A stretch of DNA of 64,000 bases from Prochlorococcus marinus str. MIT 9312. Lineage in GTDB: Bacteria; Cyanobacteriota; Cyanobacteriia; PCC-6307; Cyanobiaceae. The DNA is taken from positions 868,001 through 932,000 of the forward strand of contig NC_007577.1 of assembly GCF_000012645.1 (NCBI RefSeq). The letters are read 5' to 3'. Below, piece by piece: positions 15,065 to 24,267 of this stretch. Below the pieces are notes generated by a model, which saw only the letters and a list, made by a program, of their open reading frames with translations, was not told the origin of the DNA and made no database searches. How positions within the stretch are numbered: position 1 is the first letter of the stretch; every line of letters begins with the position of its first letter. Both the position numbers and the translations under genes were made by a program.

Positions 15065-17284
15065 ATGTTCTCTACATCTTCTATAATTGATAATCTTAAT
15101 AATTCAGAAGGGTTAGAATATAAAAAATTATGCCGATCATTAAAAATAACAAAGAAATCTGATAAAGATAAATTAGATATCGCTTTAACAGCTCTAGAAA
15201 AACTTGAAATAATAAATAAAAATGCAGTTAATGAATATTCCTGCACAAAAGATAGCAATCATATAGTCGCCAAAATAAGATGTAGTAGCAAAGGTTATTG
15301 CTTTGCAGTGAGGGAAAAAAACAAAGAAGATATCTACATTAAAGAAAATCTACTTAATTATGCATGGAATGGAGATAAAGTTTTAGTAAGGATAATAAAA
15401 GAGGGTTACAGAAGAAGATCACCTGAGGGAATAGTTGACTGTATTCTTGAAAGATCAAATCAAATACTTCTTTCTAAAGTTGAAGAAATAAACAATGATA
15501 TATATGCTATTCCTATCGACGACAGGATACTTTCTAAAATAAAACTTCCAAAAGAGGATAAGAAATACACTTACAAACCAGAAAATAAGAATATAGTTAA
15601 AGTTGAGATTGATCGATTTCCCATAGGTCAAGAAGAAGGTTTAGGCCATGTTATACAAGAACTAGAATTAAATAATAATGAGGAATTAGATACAGATTTT
15701 GTTTTATCTAAAAGCAATATCGTCGAATTAGACAATGAAAATCTTGTTAAATCTAAGAAGATAGAAAAAAGGGAAAGAATAGACTTAACAGATAAAAACT
15801 CTTATTTATTCAAAAGTTGGAAGTCTGATAATTCTCCAATGCTCCCAATAATTCAAATAGAGCAGGAAAAAAATAAAAATACTAAACTTTGGATACATAC
15901 AAATAATCTTGCAGAAATAGTAGAACTAAATAATAAAAAGGCCTTAGAAATACTTAATAGCTTTGAATCATTACCCTTATTGAATAATTGGAAACCCTAC
16001 CATAGTGAATCCATAAGAAATACTTCTGAATTTAAATTAGGTGAAAAGAATGAAGCAATAAGCCTATGCTTGCATTTAGATAGCGATAATGAAATAACTA
16101 AATGGTCATTTCATCTTACTTTAGTAAAATGCACTCTAATTATTGGAAGTGATCATACTGACGCCCTTCTATCAAGAAAAAGTAAAACTAGAATAACCTC
16201 AAGGTTACTCAAACCAATAAAGCAATATATCGAAGATGTGGATAAAATACTTGAAATTTCTACTTCATTCAGACAAAGACATCTCTTGGAAGGTAAAGTT
16301 GAAATCCCTGCGCCACATAATAAAATTGAATCCTTAGACGAATTTTTTATTCACAACCCTGCTGAAAATTCAAAAGGATATTTTGAACCATTAAAAAAAG
16401 AAGATTGCCAAACATACCTTTCTCCAATACTACATGAAGCGAATTTAATATGGTTCAAACATTCAAATCAACTTGGCTTAAAAAGTGCAGGTTACTTTTC
16501 AAAGGGAATAGATTACATTAATGCAAATGAACTCATCAAATATTCAGAATTTGTTGATAATGAAGTAGAGCTTAATGAAGATGGTAATTTATCATTTAGT
16601 CAAATAATTAAGTTATGCGGCGATGATAATAAAAAAAGAATCTTACATAAACTTTTAATTAATGAATTTAAGGAAAATGAAGTAAACCTGATTTCTAATA
16701 ATGCAGATAACAATGAATCAGAAAAACTATATATTTCGCCATGGACAATTCCTGGATATGACTTCACAAATCTTATTAACCAGTACTGTATTTTTAATAT
16801 GATAATAAATGGTAAGAAATCAAAGAAAAATAATATTAATGAAATAAACATATTGGAAAGTGATTCGTTAAATTTAATAGATTGGGATATATTTAATTCG
16901 TCAATTATAAAGAATATAGATACATTATTTAATAAATTTATAATAGATAAACTTAATGAATATAAGTGCAAAATAAACCAATATAAATTAAATATGATAA
17001 GTATAAAAAAAGTAAGAAAGGCTGAGAATTTATTAGGCAATATTTACAATGGGTTTATATTGTCAGTTCAAAGTTATGGTTTCTTTGTTGAGATATCAGA
17101 TCTAAATGTGGAAGGTCTTGTCCACGTCAGCACCCTTAATAATGATTGGTATGAATATAGATCAAGACAAAATTTATTGATTGGTAGGAAATCTAAGAAA
17201 TCATATAAAGTTGGAGATGAAATAGAAGTTAAAATTATAAAAGTTGATATTCTTAAATATCAAATTGATTTAGAGTTAACATAA
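15065..17284 (+). CDS. zam: Zam-type RNB/S1 protein, probably catalytically inactive
   Basis: A 739-residue RNase R-like protein: N-terminal winged-helix/cold-shock-like region (1-130), a long RNB-like region (about 230-640) and a C-terminal S1 domain (about 660-739, GNIYNGFILSVQSYGFFVEI). Where RNB enzymes carry the Asp cluster (xDxxDxDDA), this one reads around KSDNSPMLPIIQIEQ. The TSPLRRY-type motif is replaced by SPWTIPGYDFTNLINQY. I infer loss of nuclease activity. The layout matches Zam, the cyanobacterial protein linked to acetazolamide resistance. It may bind RNA. Confidence 0.75.
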   Translation: MFSTSSIIDNLNNSEGLEYKKLCRSLKITKKSDKDKLDIALTALEKLEIINKNAVNEYSCTKDSNHIVAKIRCSSKGYCFAVREKNKEDIYIKENLLNYAWNGDKVLVRIIKEGYRRRSPEGIVDCILERSNQILLSKVEEINNDIYAIPIDDRILSKIKLPKEDKKYTYKPENKNIVKVEIDRFPIGQEEGLGHVIQELELNNNEELDTDFVLSKSNIVELDNENLVKSKKIEKRERIDLTDKNSYLFKSWKSDNSPMLPIIQIEQEKNKNTKLWIHTNNLAEIVELNNKKALEILNSFESLPLLNNWKPYHSESIRNTSEFKLGEKNEAISLCLHLDSDNEITKWSFHLTLVKCTLIIGSDHTDALLSRKSKTRITSRLLKPIKQYIEDVDKILEISTSFRQRHLLEGKVEIPAPHNKIESLDEFFIHNPAENSKGYFEPLKKEDCQTYLSPILHEANLIWFKHSNQLGLKSAGYFSKGIDYINANELIKYSEFVDNEVELNEDGNLSFSQIIKLCGDDNKKRILHKLLINEFKENEVNLISNNADNNESEKLYISPWTIPGYDFTNLINQYCIFNMIINGKKSKKNNINEINILESDSLNLIDWDIFNSSIIKNIDTLFNKFIIDKLNEYKCKINQYKLNMISIKKVRKAENLLGNIYNGFILSVQSYGFFVEISDLNVEGLVHVSTLNNDWYEYRSRQNLLIGRKSKKSYKVGDEIEVKIIKVDILKYQIDLELT

Positions 17285-17345
17285 TTAAATTGTCAAAAAT
17301 ATATTATGGAAAAAAGAAAAAGAAAATTTATATATAACTTTTATA

Positions 17346-17789
17346 ATGATATTTAGGAAAAAATTTTTATTATTAACTCTTTTCTTAATAATAATAATTC
17401 AAACTTTACTATATACAAATAATAATCAGAAGTCTTCATTTCGATTCTTTAAATGGACTGCCAAAGAAGTAACTATAGGTAGGATAATCAGCATTTCGTT
17501 TTTTTCTGGTTTATTTATAAGCACATTATTAAATACTTCAGTTACTACTATTAAAAGAAATAATTTCAAAAATATAGAAGAAAATTATGAACCTCAAAAT
17601 CTTGAAGAAGATAACAGATCAAATATTGATATCCCTCCTCAAAGGGATATCAGAGATGCTCAACCTACAATATCTGTTAATTATAGAGTAGTTAAAAATA
17701 CAGATGAAAATTATTTGAATAGAGAGCAAAATTATTCAAATAATCCTGATAATAAAGATGATTGGGAAAATGATGACAATGATTGGTAG
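17346..17789 (+). CDS. Membrane protein with acidic Asn-rich tail, unknown
   Basis: 147 residues: a membrane span at 6-24, a second at about 44-62, and then an 80-residue polar tail rich in Asn, Asp and Glu ending DDWENDDNDW. The tail looks disordered. The gene sits between zam and the DUF2996 gene on the same strand. No family recognised with certainty. Confidence 0.65.
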   Translation: MIFRKKFLLLTLFLIIIIQTLLYTNNNQKSSFRFFKWTAKEVTIGRIISISFFSGLFISTLLNTSVTTIKRNNFKNIEENYEPQNLEEDNRSNIDIPPQRDIRDAQPTISVNYRVVKNTDENYLNREQNYSNNPDNKDDWENDDNDW

Positions 17790-17859
17790 AAAACTAGATA
17801 ATTTAATTTATAAATAATGCTTTTTTTACTTATAATGAAATATACGTAGGATTTATTTT

Positions 17860-18438
17860 ATGGAAGAAAATTTAGAACCAAATAGTGAAGTTAATAATGA
17901 AACAACAAACATTCCTAATAAATCCAACACGGAAGAAACAAAAGAACCTAAATCAGAAAAAGTTTTAAATATGAGTGAAAATAATGCGAATTCACCAAAT
18001 AATTCTGTTCAAAAAGTTGATATGAAAAAAGAAAACGTTATACCTGCTAAATCCATTTCTAAACCCCAAAAAGAACTCCCTATAGAGAAAAAGCCATTCC
18101 AAGAATTTATAAATATTCATTTGATTCCAGAATTAATTGACGAAATTAATCAAAGAGGCTTAGAAATAAAAAATATTAACCTCAAAAAGACTACTAGACC
18201 AATTGCTGGTGATAAATGTTGGGTAATAAATTGTGAAATTAAGGATACTTGTGACTTTTGGTTATCTTTTGAGAAGGAGGACATAAGTTCATTAAAAAGT
18301 ATTTCCTTATCCAAACCAAAACAAAAACCTAGCATTATTGAATCATTTCTAATTGATGAAAAAAGAATAACCCTTAAATTAATCATTTCAAGACTACTGC
18401 AGAGATTAAACGGGCAAAAATTATTAGGAGTTAATTAA
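17860..18438 (+). CDS. DUF2996 protein
   Basis: A 192-residue protein. Residues 1-75 are low-complexity Asn/Glu/Lys/Pro; residues 80-192 form the conserved DUF2996 domain, with KPFQEFINIHLIPEL at its start and FLIDEKRITLKLII then RLNGQKLLG at its end. The family is cyanobacterial and of unknown function. It is 80 bases before acsF. Confidence 0.75.
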   Translation: MEENLEPNSEVNNETTNIPNKSNTEETKEPKSEKVLNMSENNANSPNNSVQKVDMKKENVIPAKSISKPQKELPIEKKPFQEFINIHLIPELIDEINQRGLEIKNINLKKTTRPIAGDKCWVINCEIKDTCDFWLSFEKEDISSLKSISLSKPKQKPSIIESFLIDEKRITLKLIISRLLQRLNGQKLLGVN

Positions 18439-18518
18439 AAAAACAATAACACCTAGTTAACTTTTCACTCGAAAATACAAATCATAGTAAATAATAGTAT
18501 TAATAAATCAAAGAAAAG

Positions 18519-19691
18519 ATGTCTCAATCTATTATTGAATCTAAAAATAAAAAAGATGTAAATAACGGGAAGATACCAGCTAAAGAAACAATTTTGTCTC
18601 CAAGGTTCTACACAACAGACTTTGAGGCAATGGAAAATATGGACTTATCGATAAATGAGGAGGAATTGGAAGCCATATGTGAGGAATTTAGAAAAGACTA
18701 CAATAGGCATCATTTTGTTAGAAATAGTGAATTTGACGGAGCTGCAGAGAAATTAGATCCTGAGACAAGAGAACTTTTCGTTGATTTTCTTGAGGGAAGT
18801 TGTACTTCAGAATTTTCGGGTTTTTTACTTTATAAGGAGCTAAGCAGAAGAATTAAAGATAAAAACCCTCTTCTTGCAGAATGCTTTGCTCATATGGCCA
18901 GAGATGAAGCTAGACATGCAGGTTTCTTGAATAAATCAATGAGTGACTTTGGATTACAGTTAGATTTAGGTTTTTTAACAGCAAATAAAGATTACACTTA
19001 TTTTCCACCTAGAAGTATTTTTTACGCCACTTATCTATCTGAAAAAATAGGTTATTGGAGATATATTGCAATTTACAGGCATCTTGAAAAGAATCCAGAT
19101 AGCAAGATTTTTCCACTATTTAACTACTTTGAAAATTGGTGTCAAGATGAAAATAGGCATGGAGATTTCTTCGACGCACTTATGAAAGCACAACCACGTA
19201 CTGTCAAATCATTAAGTCAGAAAATCAACATTGGGGGGACTACCTTTACACATCCATTATTTGATTATTTCCATAGATTTAGATACTTTTTGAACAATCT
19301 TCCAATAACATCAAAATTATGGTCAAGGTTTTTTCTTTTGGCAGTATTTGCGACTATGTATGCTAGGGATCTTGGAATCAAAAAAGATTTCTACAGTTCA
19401 TTAGGGTTAGACGCCAGGGAGTACGACCAGTATGTTATCAATAAAACAAATGAAACTTCTGCTAGAGTTTTCCCAGTAGTTCTAGATGTATATGATAAAT
19501 CTTTTTATGGAAGATTAGATAAAATAGTTGAAAATAATAAGGTCCTTTCTAATATTGCTAACAGCGAAGAAAATAAAGTATCTAAAACTTTAAAGAAATT
19601 ACCTACCTATTTATCAAACGGTTACCAACTATTAAGACTATACTTATTAAAACCTCTAGATAGCAAAGATTTCCAACCTTCGATTAGATAA
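18519..19691 (+). CDS. acsF: Mg-protoporphyrin IX monomethyl ester oxidative cyclase
   Basis: A 390-residue aerobic cyclase that builds the fifth (E) ring of chlorophyll, producing divinyl protochlorophyllide. It is a di-iron protein, and both carboxylate/His segments are visible: [18 protein letters not shown] with [13 protein letters not shown], and [13 protein letters not shown]. Length and ending are typical. It acts in the same pathway as chlH at 32603. Confidence 0.96.
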   Translation: MSQSIIESKNKKDVNNGKIPAKETILSPRFYTTDFEAMENMDLSINEEELEAICEEFRKDYNRHHFVRNSEFDGAAEKLDPETRELFVDFLEGSCTSEFSGFLLYKELSRRIKDKNPLLAECFAHMARDEARHAGFLNKSMSDFGLQLDLGFLTANKDYTYFPPRSIFYATYLSEKIGYWRYIAIYRHLEKNPDSKIFPLFNYFENWCQDENRHGDFFDALMKAQPRTVKSLSQKINIGGTTFTHPLFDYFHRFRYFLNNLPITSKLWSRFFLLAVFATMYARDLGIKKDFYSSLGLDAREYDQYVINKTNETSARVFPVVLDVYDKSFYGRLDKIVENNKVLSNIANSEENKVSKTLKKLPTYLSNGYQLLRLYLLKPLDSKDFQPSIR

Positions 19692-19722
19692 TCTTTTATA
19701 TAGAGCAAATTTATAAATTCAT

Positions 19723-21147
19723 ATGCTTTCTTCTCAAATTAAATCAAATGAAATCGAATTTGGTAGTTGCAATAAATATTTATTAGAAGAAATTATTTTC
19801 TATGGGATGGGACTTGGAGCTGATTTCGTAGAAATATTTATAGAAAATACCGACAACGCAAGTGTACTTGCTGAAGAGGATTACATTACAAGTGTAAGTC
19901 CATCATTTGGGAGAGGTGCTGGCATTAGAATCTTCAAAGACAAAAGGGACGGATTTGTTAGTACTAATGATTTATCTAAACATGGCTTGATGAGATCAGT
20001 ATCCCAAGCTATTGAGATGTTAGATATAAATGACAAAAACAATAAAGAAGTATTTAACGGTCTAAATAAATATAGGGATTATAGTTTATCCAAGAAAACA
20101 TGGATTGATGAAGTTCCATCAATTAATGAAATAAGTGAAAAACTATTATTCAGCACAAAGTTTCTAAAAAAAAATAACAAAATAATAACTAGAAAAGGAA
20201 GTTACTCTAGAAATCTTCAAGAAGTAATAATAGCCTCCAGCGATGGAACCTATGCCTCCGATATTAGGTTGCATCAAACAGTTGGACTTAACGTAATTGC
20301 TAGTGATGCCCAATATAGATCTAATGGAAGTAGAAGATTTGGATCGTCAGGATTGCCAAATGAATTTAGATTATGGGATCATGAAAAGGCAGCAAATGAT
20401 GTGTTTGAAAGTTCAATGAACATGTTGTATGCGGATTATGTTGAGGCTGGACAAATGCCTGTTGTATTAGCTAATAAATTTGGTGGCGTTATATTTCATG
20501 AAGCCTGTGGACATTTGCTAGAGACTACACAAATAGAGAGAGGAACAACACCCTTCGAGAATAAATTGAATGAAAAAATTGCTCATGAATCAGTCACAGC
20601 AATAGATGAAGGATTATCAGAAGGATCCTTTGGTTCATTATCAGTTGATGATGAAGGTATGGAACCAGAGAAATCAGTCCTTATAAAAGATGGTATTTTA
20701 AAAAAATTTATATCCGACAGGGCAGGTGAATTACGAACTGGCCATAAAAGAACAGGCAGTGGAAGAAGGCAAAATTATTCATTTGCAGCAGCTTCAAGAA
20801 TGAGAAATACTTACATAGCTAAAGGTGAGTACTCCAAAGAAGATTTAATAAATAGTATTAGTGATGGTCTTTACTGCAAATCAATGGGTGGAGGCAGTGT
20901 AGGTGCTACAGGACAATTTAATTTTGCAGTAGAAGAAGGATATTTAATTAAAAATGGAAAATTAACAAACCCTGTAAAGGGAGCAACTTTGATTGGTGAG
21001 GCTAAAGAGGTTATGCCAAAAATATCAATGTGCGGAAATGACCTTGAATTAGCCCCTGGATTCTGTGGATCCATTAGTGGAAGTGTCAACGTAACTGTTG
21101 GCCAACCTCATATTAAGGTTGATTCAATCACTGTTGGTGGAAGATAG
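19723..21147 (+). CDS. tldD: TldD metalloprotease subunit
   Basis: A 474-residue zinc protease subunit. The active site HEACGHLLE (HExxxH, about residue 260) is intact. TldD works with TldE (PmbA, the next gene, 3 bases downstream) as a heterodimer that degrades small unfolded peptides and can mature peptide natural products. No such peptide gene is visible nearby. Confidence 0.94.
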   Translation: MLSSQIKSNEIEFGSCNKYLLEEIIFYGMGLGADFVEIFIENTDNASVLAEEDYITSVSPSFGRGAGIRIFKDKRDGFVSTNDLSKHGLMRSVSQAIEMLDINDKNNKEVFNGLNKYRDYSLSKKTWIDEVPSINEISEKLLFSTKFLKKNNKIITRKGSYSRNLQEVIIASSDGTYASDIRLHQTVGLNVIASDAQYRSNGSRRFGSSGLPNEFRLWDHEKAANDVFESSMNMLYADYVEAGQMPVVLANKFGGVIFHEACGHLLETTQIERGTTPFENKLNEKIAHESVTAIDEGLSEGSFGSLSVDDEGMEPEKSVLIKDGILKKFISDRAGELRTGHKRTGSGRRQNYSFAAASRMRNTYIAKGEYSKEDLINSISDGLYCKSMGGGSVGATGQFNFAVEEGYLIKNGKLTNPVKGATLIGEAKEVMPKISMCGNDLELAPGFCGSISGSVNVTVGQPHIKVDSITVGGR

Positions 21148-21150
21148 GAT

Positions 21151-22503
21151 ATGAATTCAAGAGAACTTACAAATCAAATCTCCAAAGCTGCAGATTTCCT
21201 AAATCTTAAAAAATGGGATTATGGTGCAAGTTTTTCTAATGATTATTCTGTGCAAGTAGATAAAGGTGAGGCTAAACAACTAAAGGCATCACAAAAGCAA
21301 ATTTTAACTTTAAGAGTTTGGAACGAATCTAATCTGGTTGGTATTACTACAACAAGTGATATCAGTGAATCTGGTATTAAAAAGGCTCTAAATCAAGCAA
21401 ATATTGCTTCTGATTTTGGTAACAAGAATGAAAGTACAGAATTCTCACCACTAGCCAAGGATCCTATTAAAGTTAAGGACGAAAAAAAAAGAAATCCTCT
21501 TGGAATTAAAAAATTACTTACTCTTTTAAGAGAAGCGGAAGTAAAACTATTAGAAAGTCATGAATCCATCAAATCTGTTCCATATAATGGTTTATCTGAA
21601 AGTTTTTACGAGAGAGTTTATGCTAATAGTGATGGTGCCTTTCGAAGTTTTACCAAAAGTCAAGCTGCACTCTATTTATATGCAAGAGCTGAAGAGAAAG
21701 ATAAGAAACCTCGTAGTTCAGGTTCCGTAAAACTTGGATATGGAGTTAATGATATAGATATAGAGTCGTGTATTAAAGATGCTTCCAACAAAACAATATC
21801 TCATTTAAATTATTCATCTATTAAAACTGATAAATATTTAATATGTTTTTCCCCAGAGTCTTTTTTAACGATCATTAATGCCTTTAGCTCAATTTTTAAT
21901 GCTAGAAGTATTTTAGATGGAATAAGCTTATCTAATAAAAATTCTATTGGAGAAAAGCTATCTACAGAAGCACTTAATATTTATGATGATGGCCTTCACG
22001 AAAAGAATATTTCTTCATCACCATTTGATGGAGAAGGAACCCCTACCAAAAGAATATGTTTAATTAATAAAGGGAGAATTGAAAATTTTTTACATTCTGA
22101 ATCAACTGCAAGAGTATTTAAAACAATTCCCACTGGCCACGCTGGACTAGGATCAAAAGTCTCAGTATCTACTGATTGGATAGTAGTTGAGAAATCAGAC
22201 GAAAACTTTGATCTCAAAACATCGTTAGATCACTCTACTTATGAGGGAGAATTTGTTTATATTGAAGAATTAAATGCAATTCATGCAGGTGTCAGAGCAA
22301 GTCAAGGTTCATTCTCTCTTCCATTTGATGGATGGCTTTATAAAAACGGTACAAAAATCTCAATTGAATCGGCAACTGTCGCAGGGGATATCAAATATCT
22401 TTTGAAACATATAGTAAATATTGAATCCAACCAAGAGGTAACAACAAGTGGGGTCTCTCCACATATATGGGTAGATGAATTATCAATAACTGGTGACGCG
22501 TGA
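21151..22503 (+). CDS. pmbA: TldE (PmbA) subunit
   Basis: 450 residues, related to TldD but without the HExxxH zinc site, as usual for the non-catalytic partner. It shows the conserved GEGTPTKRICLINKGRIENFLH segment and the ending GVSPHIWVDELSITGD. It overlaps the fmt start by 4 bases (GTGA), so tldD-pmbA-fmt is probably an operon. Confidence 0.93.
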   Translation: MNSRELTNQISKAADFLNLKKWDYGASFSNDYSVQVDKGEAKQLKASQKQILTLRVWNESNLVGITTTSDISESGIKKALNQANIASDFGNKNESTEFSPLAKDPIKVKDEKKRNPLGIKKLLTLLREAEVKLLESHESIKSVPYNGLSESFYERVYANSDGAFRSFTKSQAALYLYARAEEKDKKPRSSGSVKLGYGVNDIDIESCIKDASNKTISHLNYSSIKTDKYLICFSPESFLTIINAFSSIFNARSILDGISLSNKNSIGEKLSTEALNIYDDGLHEKNISSSPFDGEGTPTKRICLINKGRIENFLHSESTARVFKTIPTGHAGLGSKVSVSTDWIVVEKSDENFDLKTSLDHSTYEGEFVYIEELNAIHAGVRASQGSFSLPFDGWLYKNGTKISIESATVAGDIKYLLKHIVNIESNQEVTTSGVSPHIWVDELSITGDA

Positions 22504-23486
22504 GAATTATATTCTGGGGGACACCTGAATATTCAATTTCAAGCCTTGATATTTTTATTAAATCTAAGCACGAGGTAATTGCAGTAGTTAGCCAACCGGA
22601 TAAGAAAAGATCTAGGGGAAAAAAATTAATATCTTCACCTGTTAAAAGCTTTGCCGAGCAAGAATCTATAAAAATTTATACTCCGGAAAAAATTAGGGAC
22701 AACATAAATTTTATAAATGAACTTAAATCACTATCCTGTGATTTATTTATTGTTATAGCTTATGGAAAAATTTTACCTAAAGAGATATTAGAAATACCAA
22801 AATTTGGTTGTTGGAACGCACATGCTTCATTACTTCCAAGATGGCGTGGTGCGGCTCCAATCCAATGGTCCCTAATGAAAGGTGATGAATTTACTGGAGT
22901 AGGAATTATGAAAATGAATGAGGGACTAGATACTGGCGACTTATTGTTGGAAGAAAAAATTAAAATCGATAATAACGATAATTTAATTACACTTACGGAA
23001 AAACTTAGTATTTTATCTGCAAAATTATTTTTAAATGCTACATCTTTACTCGAAGAAAATATTAATAAAAATACTAATTATCAATTAACAAAACAAAATA
23101 CTCTTGGAAGAGAAATTACTTACGCAAGAATGATTGAAAAATCTGACTATAAAGTGGATTGGGGTAATGAGGCAATTAAAATTTCTCGAAAAATAAAAGC
23201 ATTATACCCACGAGCAAATACAACTTTTAGAGGGAAGAACCTAAAAATAATCAAAATTAAAGTTTTAAGTAGTGATGAAATTAATAATGAAAAATACTGT
23301 TTAATGAGCAATTATTCAAAACCAGGAATTATTCTTGCTGTCTTAGAAAATGAAGGAATAATAATTTCAACTAAAACTGATCCGATTATTTTGTTAGAAG
23401 CAAAACTTGAAGGCAAAAACATATCTAGCAAAAAACAATTAATACAACAGTTAAAGCCATCATTAGGTGAATATCTCTCAAATTAA
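22500..23486 (+). CDS. fmt: Methionyl-tRNA formyltransferase
   Basis: A 328-residue enzyme that formylates Met on the initiator tRNA using 10-formyl-THF. The catalytic core AHASLLPRWRGAAPIQW (with Asn-His-Asp-type active-site residues further along near GLDTGDLLLE) is intact, and the C-terminal OB domain is present. The start is GTG inside the pmbA stop. Its end overlaps the convergent terC gene by 4 bases. Confidence 0.94.
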   Translation: MRIIFWGTPEYSISSLDIFIKSKHEVIAVVSQPDKKRSRGKKLISSPVKSFAEQESIKIYTPEKIRDNINFINELKSLSCDLFIVIAYGKILPKEILEIPKFGCWNAHASLLPRWRGAAPIQWSLMKGDEFTGVGIMKMNEGLDTGDLLLEEKIKIDNNDNLITLTEKLSILSAKLFLNATSLLEENINKNTNYQLTKQNTLGREITYARMIEKSDYKVDWGNEAIKISRKIKALYPRANTTFRGKNLKIIKIKVLSSDEINNEKYCLMSNYSKPGIILAVLENEGIIISTKTDPIILLEAKLEGKNISSKKQLIQQLKPSLGEYLSN

Positions 23487-24193
23487 GTTTTTGATTCTTT
23501 TTTAGAGAATCCCCAAATGAAAGCAAAAAGAATCAAAATATAAAAATAATAGTCGGGAAGAATAGATTCTTTAATTAACGTATTTAGTAAAAGTTTAATC
23601 CCAACAATTAAAATTGCTACGTAACCAGCTGTTTCTAATCTAGAAAATATATCTAGAAGTTTTAGAAAAATCCCCGATGTAAATCTTAAGGCTAATACCC
23701 CAATTACAGCTCCAAATATTATTAATATGTATTGATCACTGATAGCTACTGCAGTAGTGATACTGTCTATGGAAAATGCAAAATCAGTAATTGAGAGAAG
23801 TGCTACAACCCTTAAGAACCTAAAATTATTTTTATTATTGTCTGTACCATTTTCAGCGTTTTCTATTTCAGAATTATAAAAAACATTAGAGAAGAATAAA
23901 TATATTAAATAAAAACCAGCAAAAACCCTAATAAAAATAAACTTGAGAAGAAAATTAGATAGTATTATGAGAATAATTCTAAATAATAAAGATATTGTTA
24001 TACCAATATTTAAGGCTCTTGACCTTAATTCCGAACTCTCGAGAGATTTAGTAAGAGAAGCTAGTGCGATAGCATTATCAGCTGATAATAATAATTCTAG
24101 TGCAATTAATATTGGTAAAAGTGTAAAGATTTCGTACCAACTATCTACCTGATCTAGTGTTGGTATAAAAGAATTTATTGCGGCTGAATCCAT
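23483..24193 (-). CDS. TerC-family membrane protein
   Basis: 236 residues from the ATG at 24193 (a TTG at 24196 adds one Met). It has about seven membrane spans and the two TerC signatures: LLSADNAIALA near residue 40 and ITDFAFSIDSITTAVA near residue 135, whose Asp residues probably bind metal. Bacterial TerC/Alx proteins export Mn2+ or metallate exported enzymes; the plant homologue helps insert thylakoid proteins. The role here is open. Confidence 0.85.
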   Translation of the reverse strand: MDSAAINSFIPTLDQVDSWYEIFTLLPILIALELLLSADNAIALASLTKSLESSELRSRALNIGITISLLFRIILIILSNFLLKFIFIRVFAGFYLIYLFFSNVFYNSEIENAENGTDNNKNNFRFLRVVALLSITDFAFSIDSITTAVAISDQYILIIFGAVIGVLALRFTSGIFLKLLDIFSRLETAGYVAILIVGIKLLLNTLIKESILPDYYFYILILFAFIWGFSKKESKT

Positions 24194-24267
24194 CAAATAT
24201 TATTCACAATCAATAAAAAATCTAATATAATATATCCGATATTAGTAAACAAGATTGATAACTATAA

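Noticed and set aside
16600-17040. A 146-residue hydrophobic open frame opposite zam
   Set aside because: It is an antisense reading of the AT-rich zam gene; the coding evidence lies on the plus strand (S1 domain).
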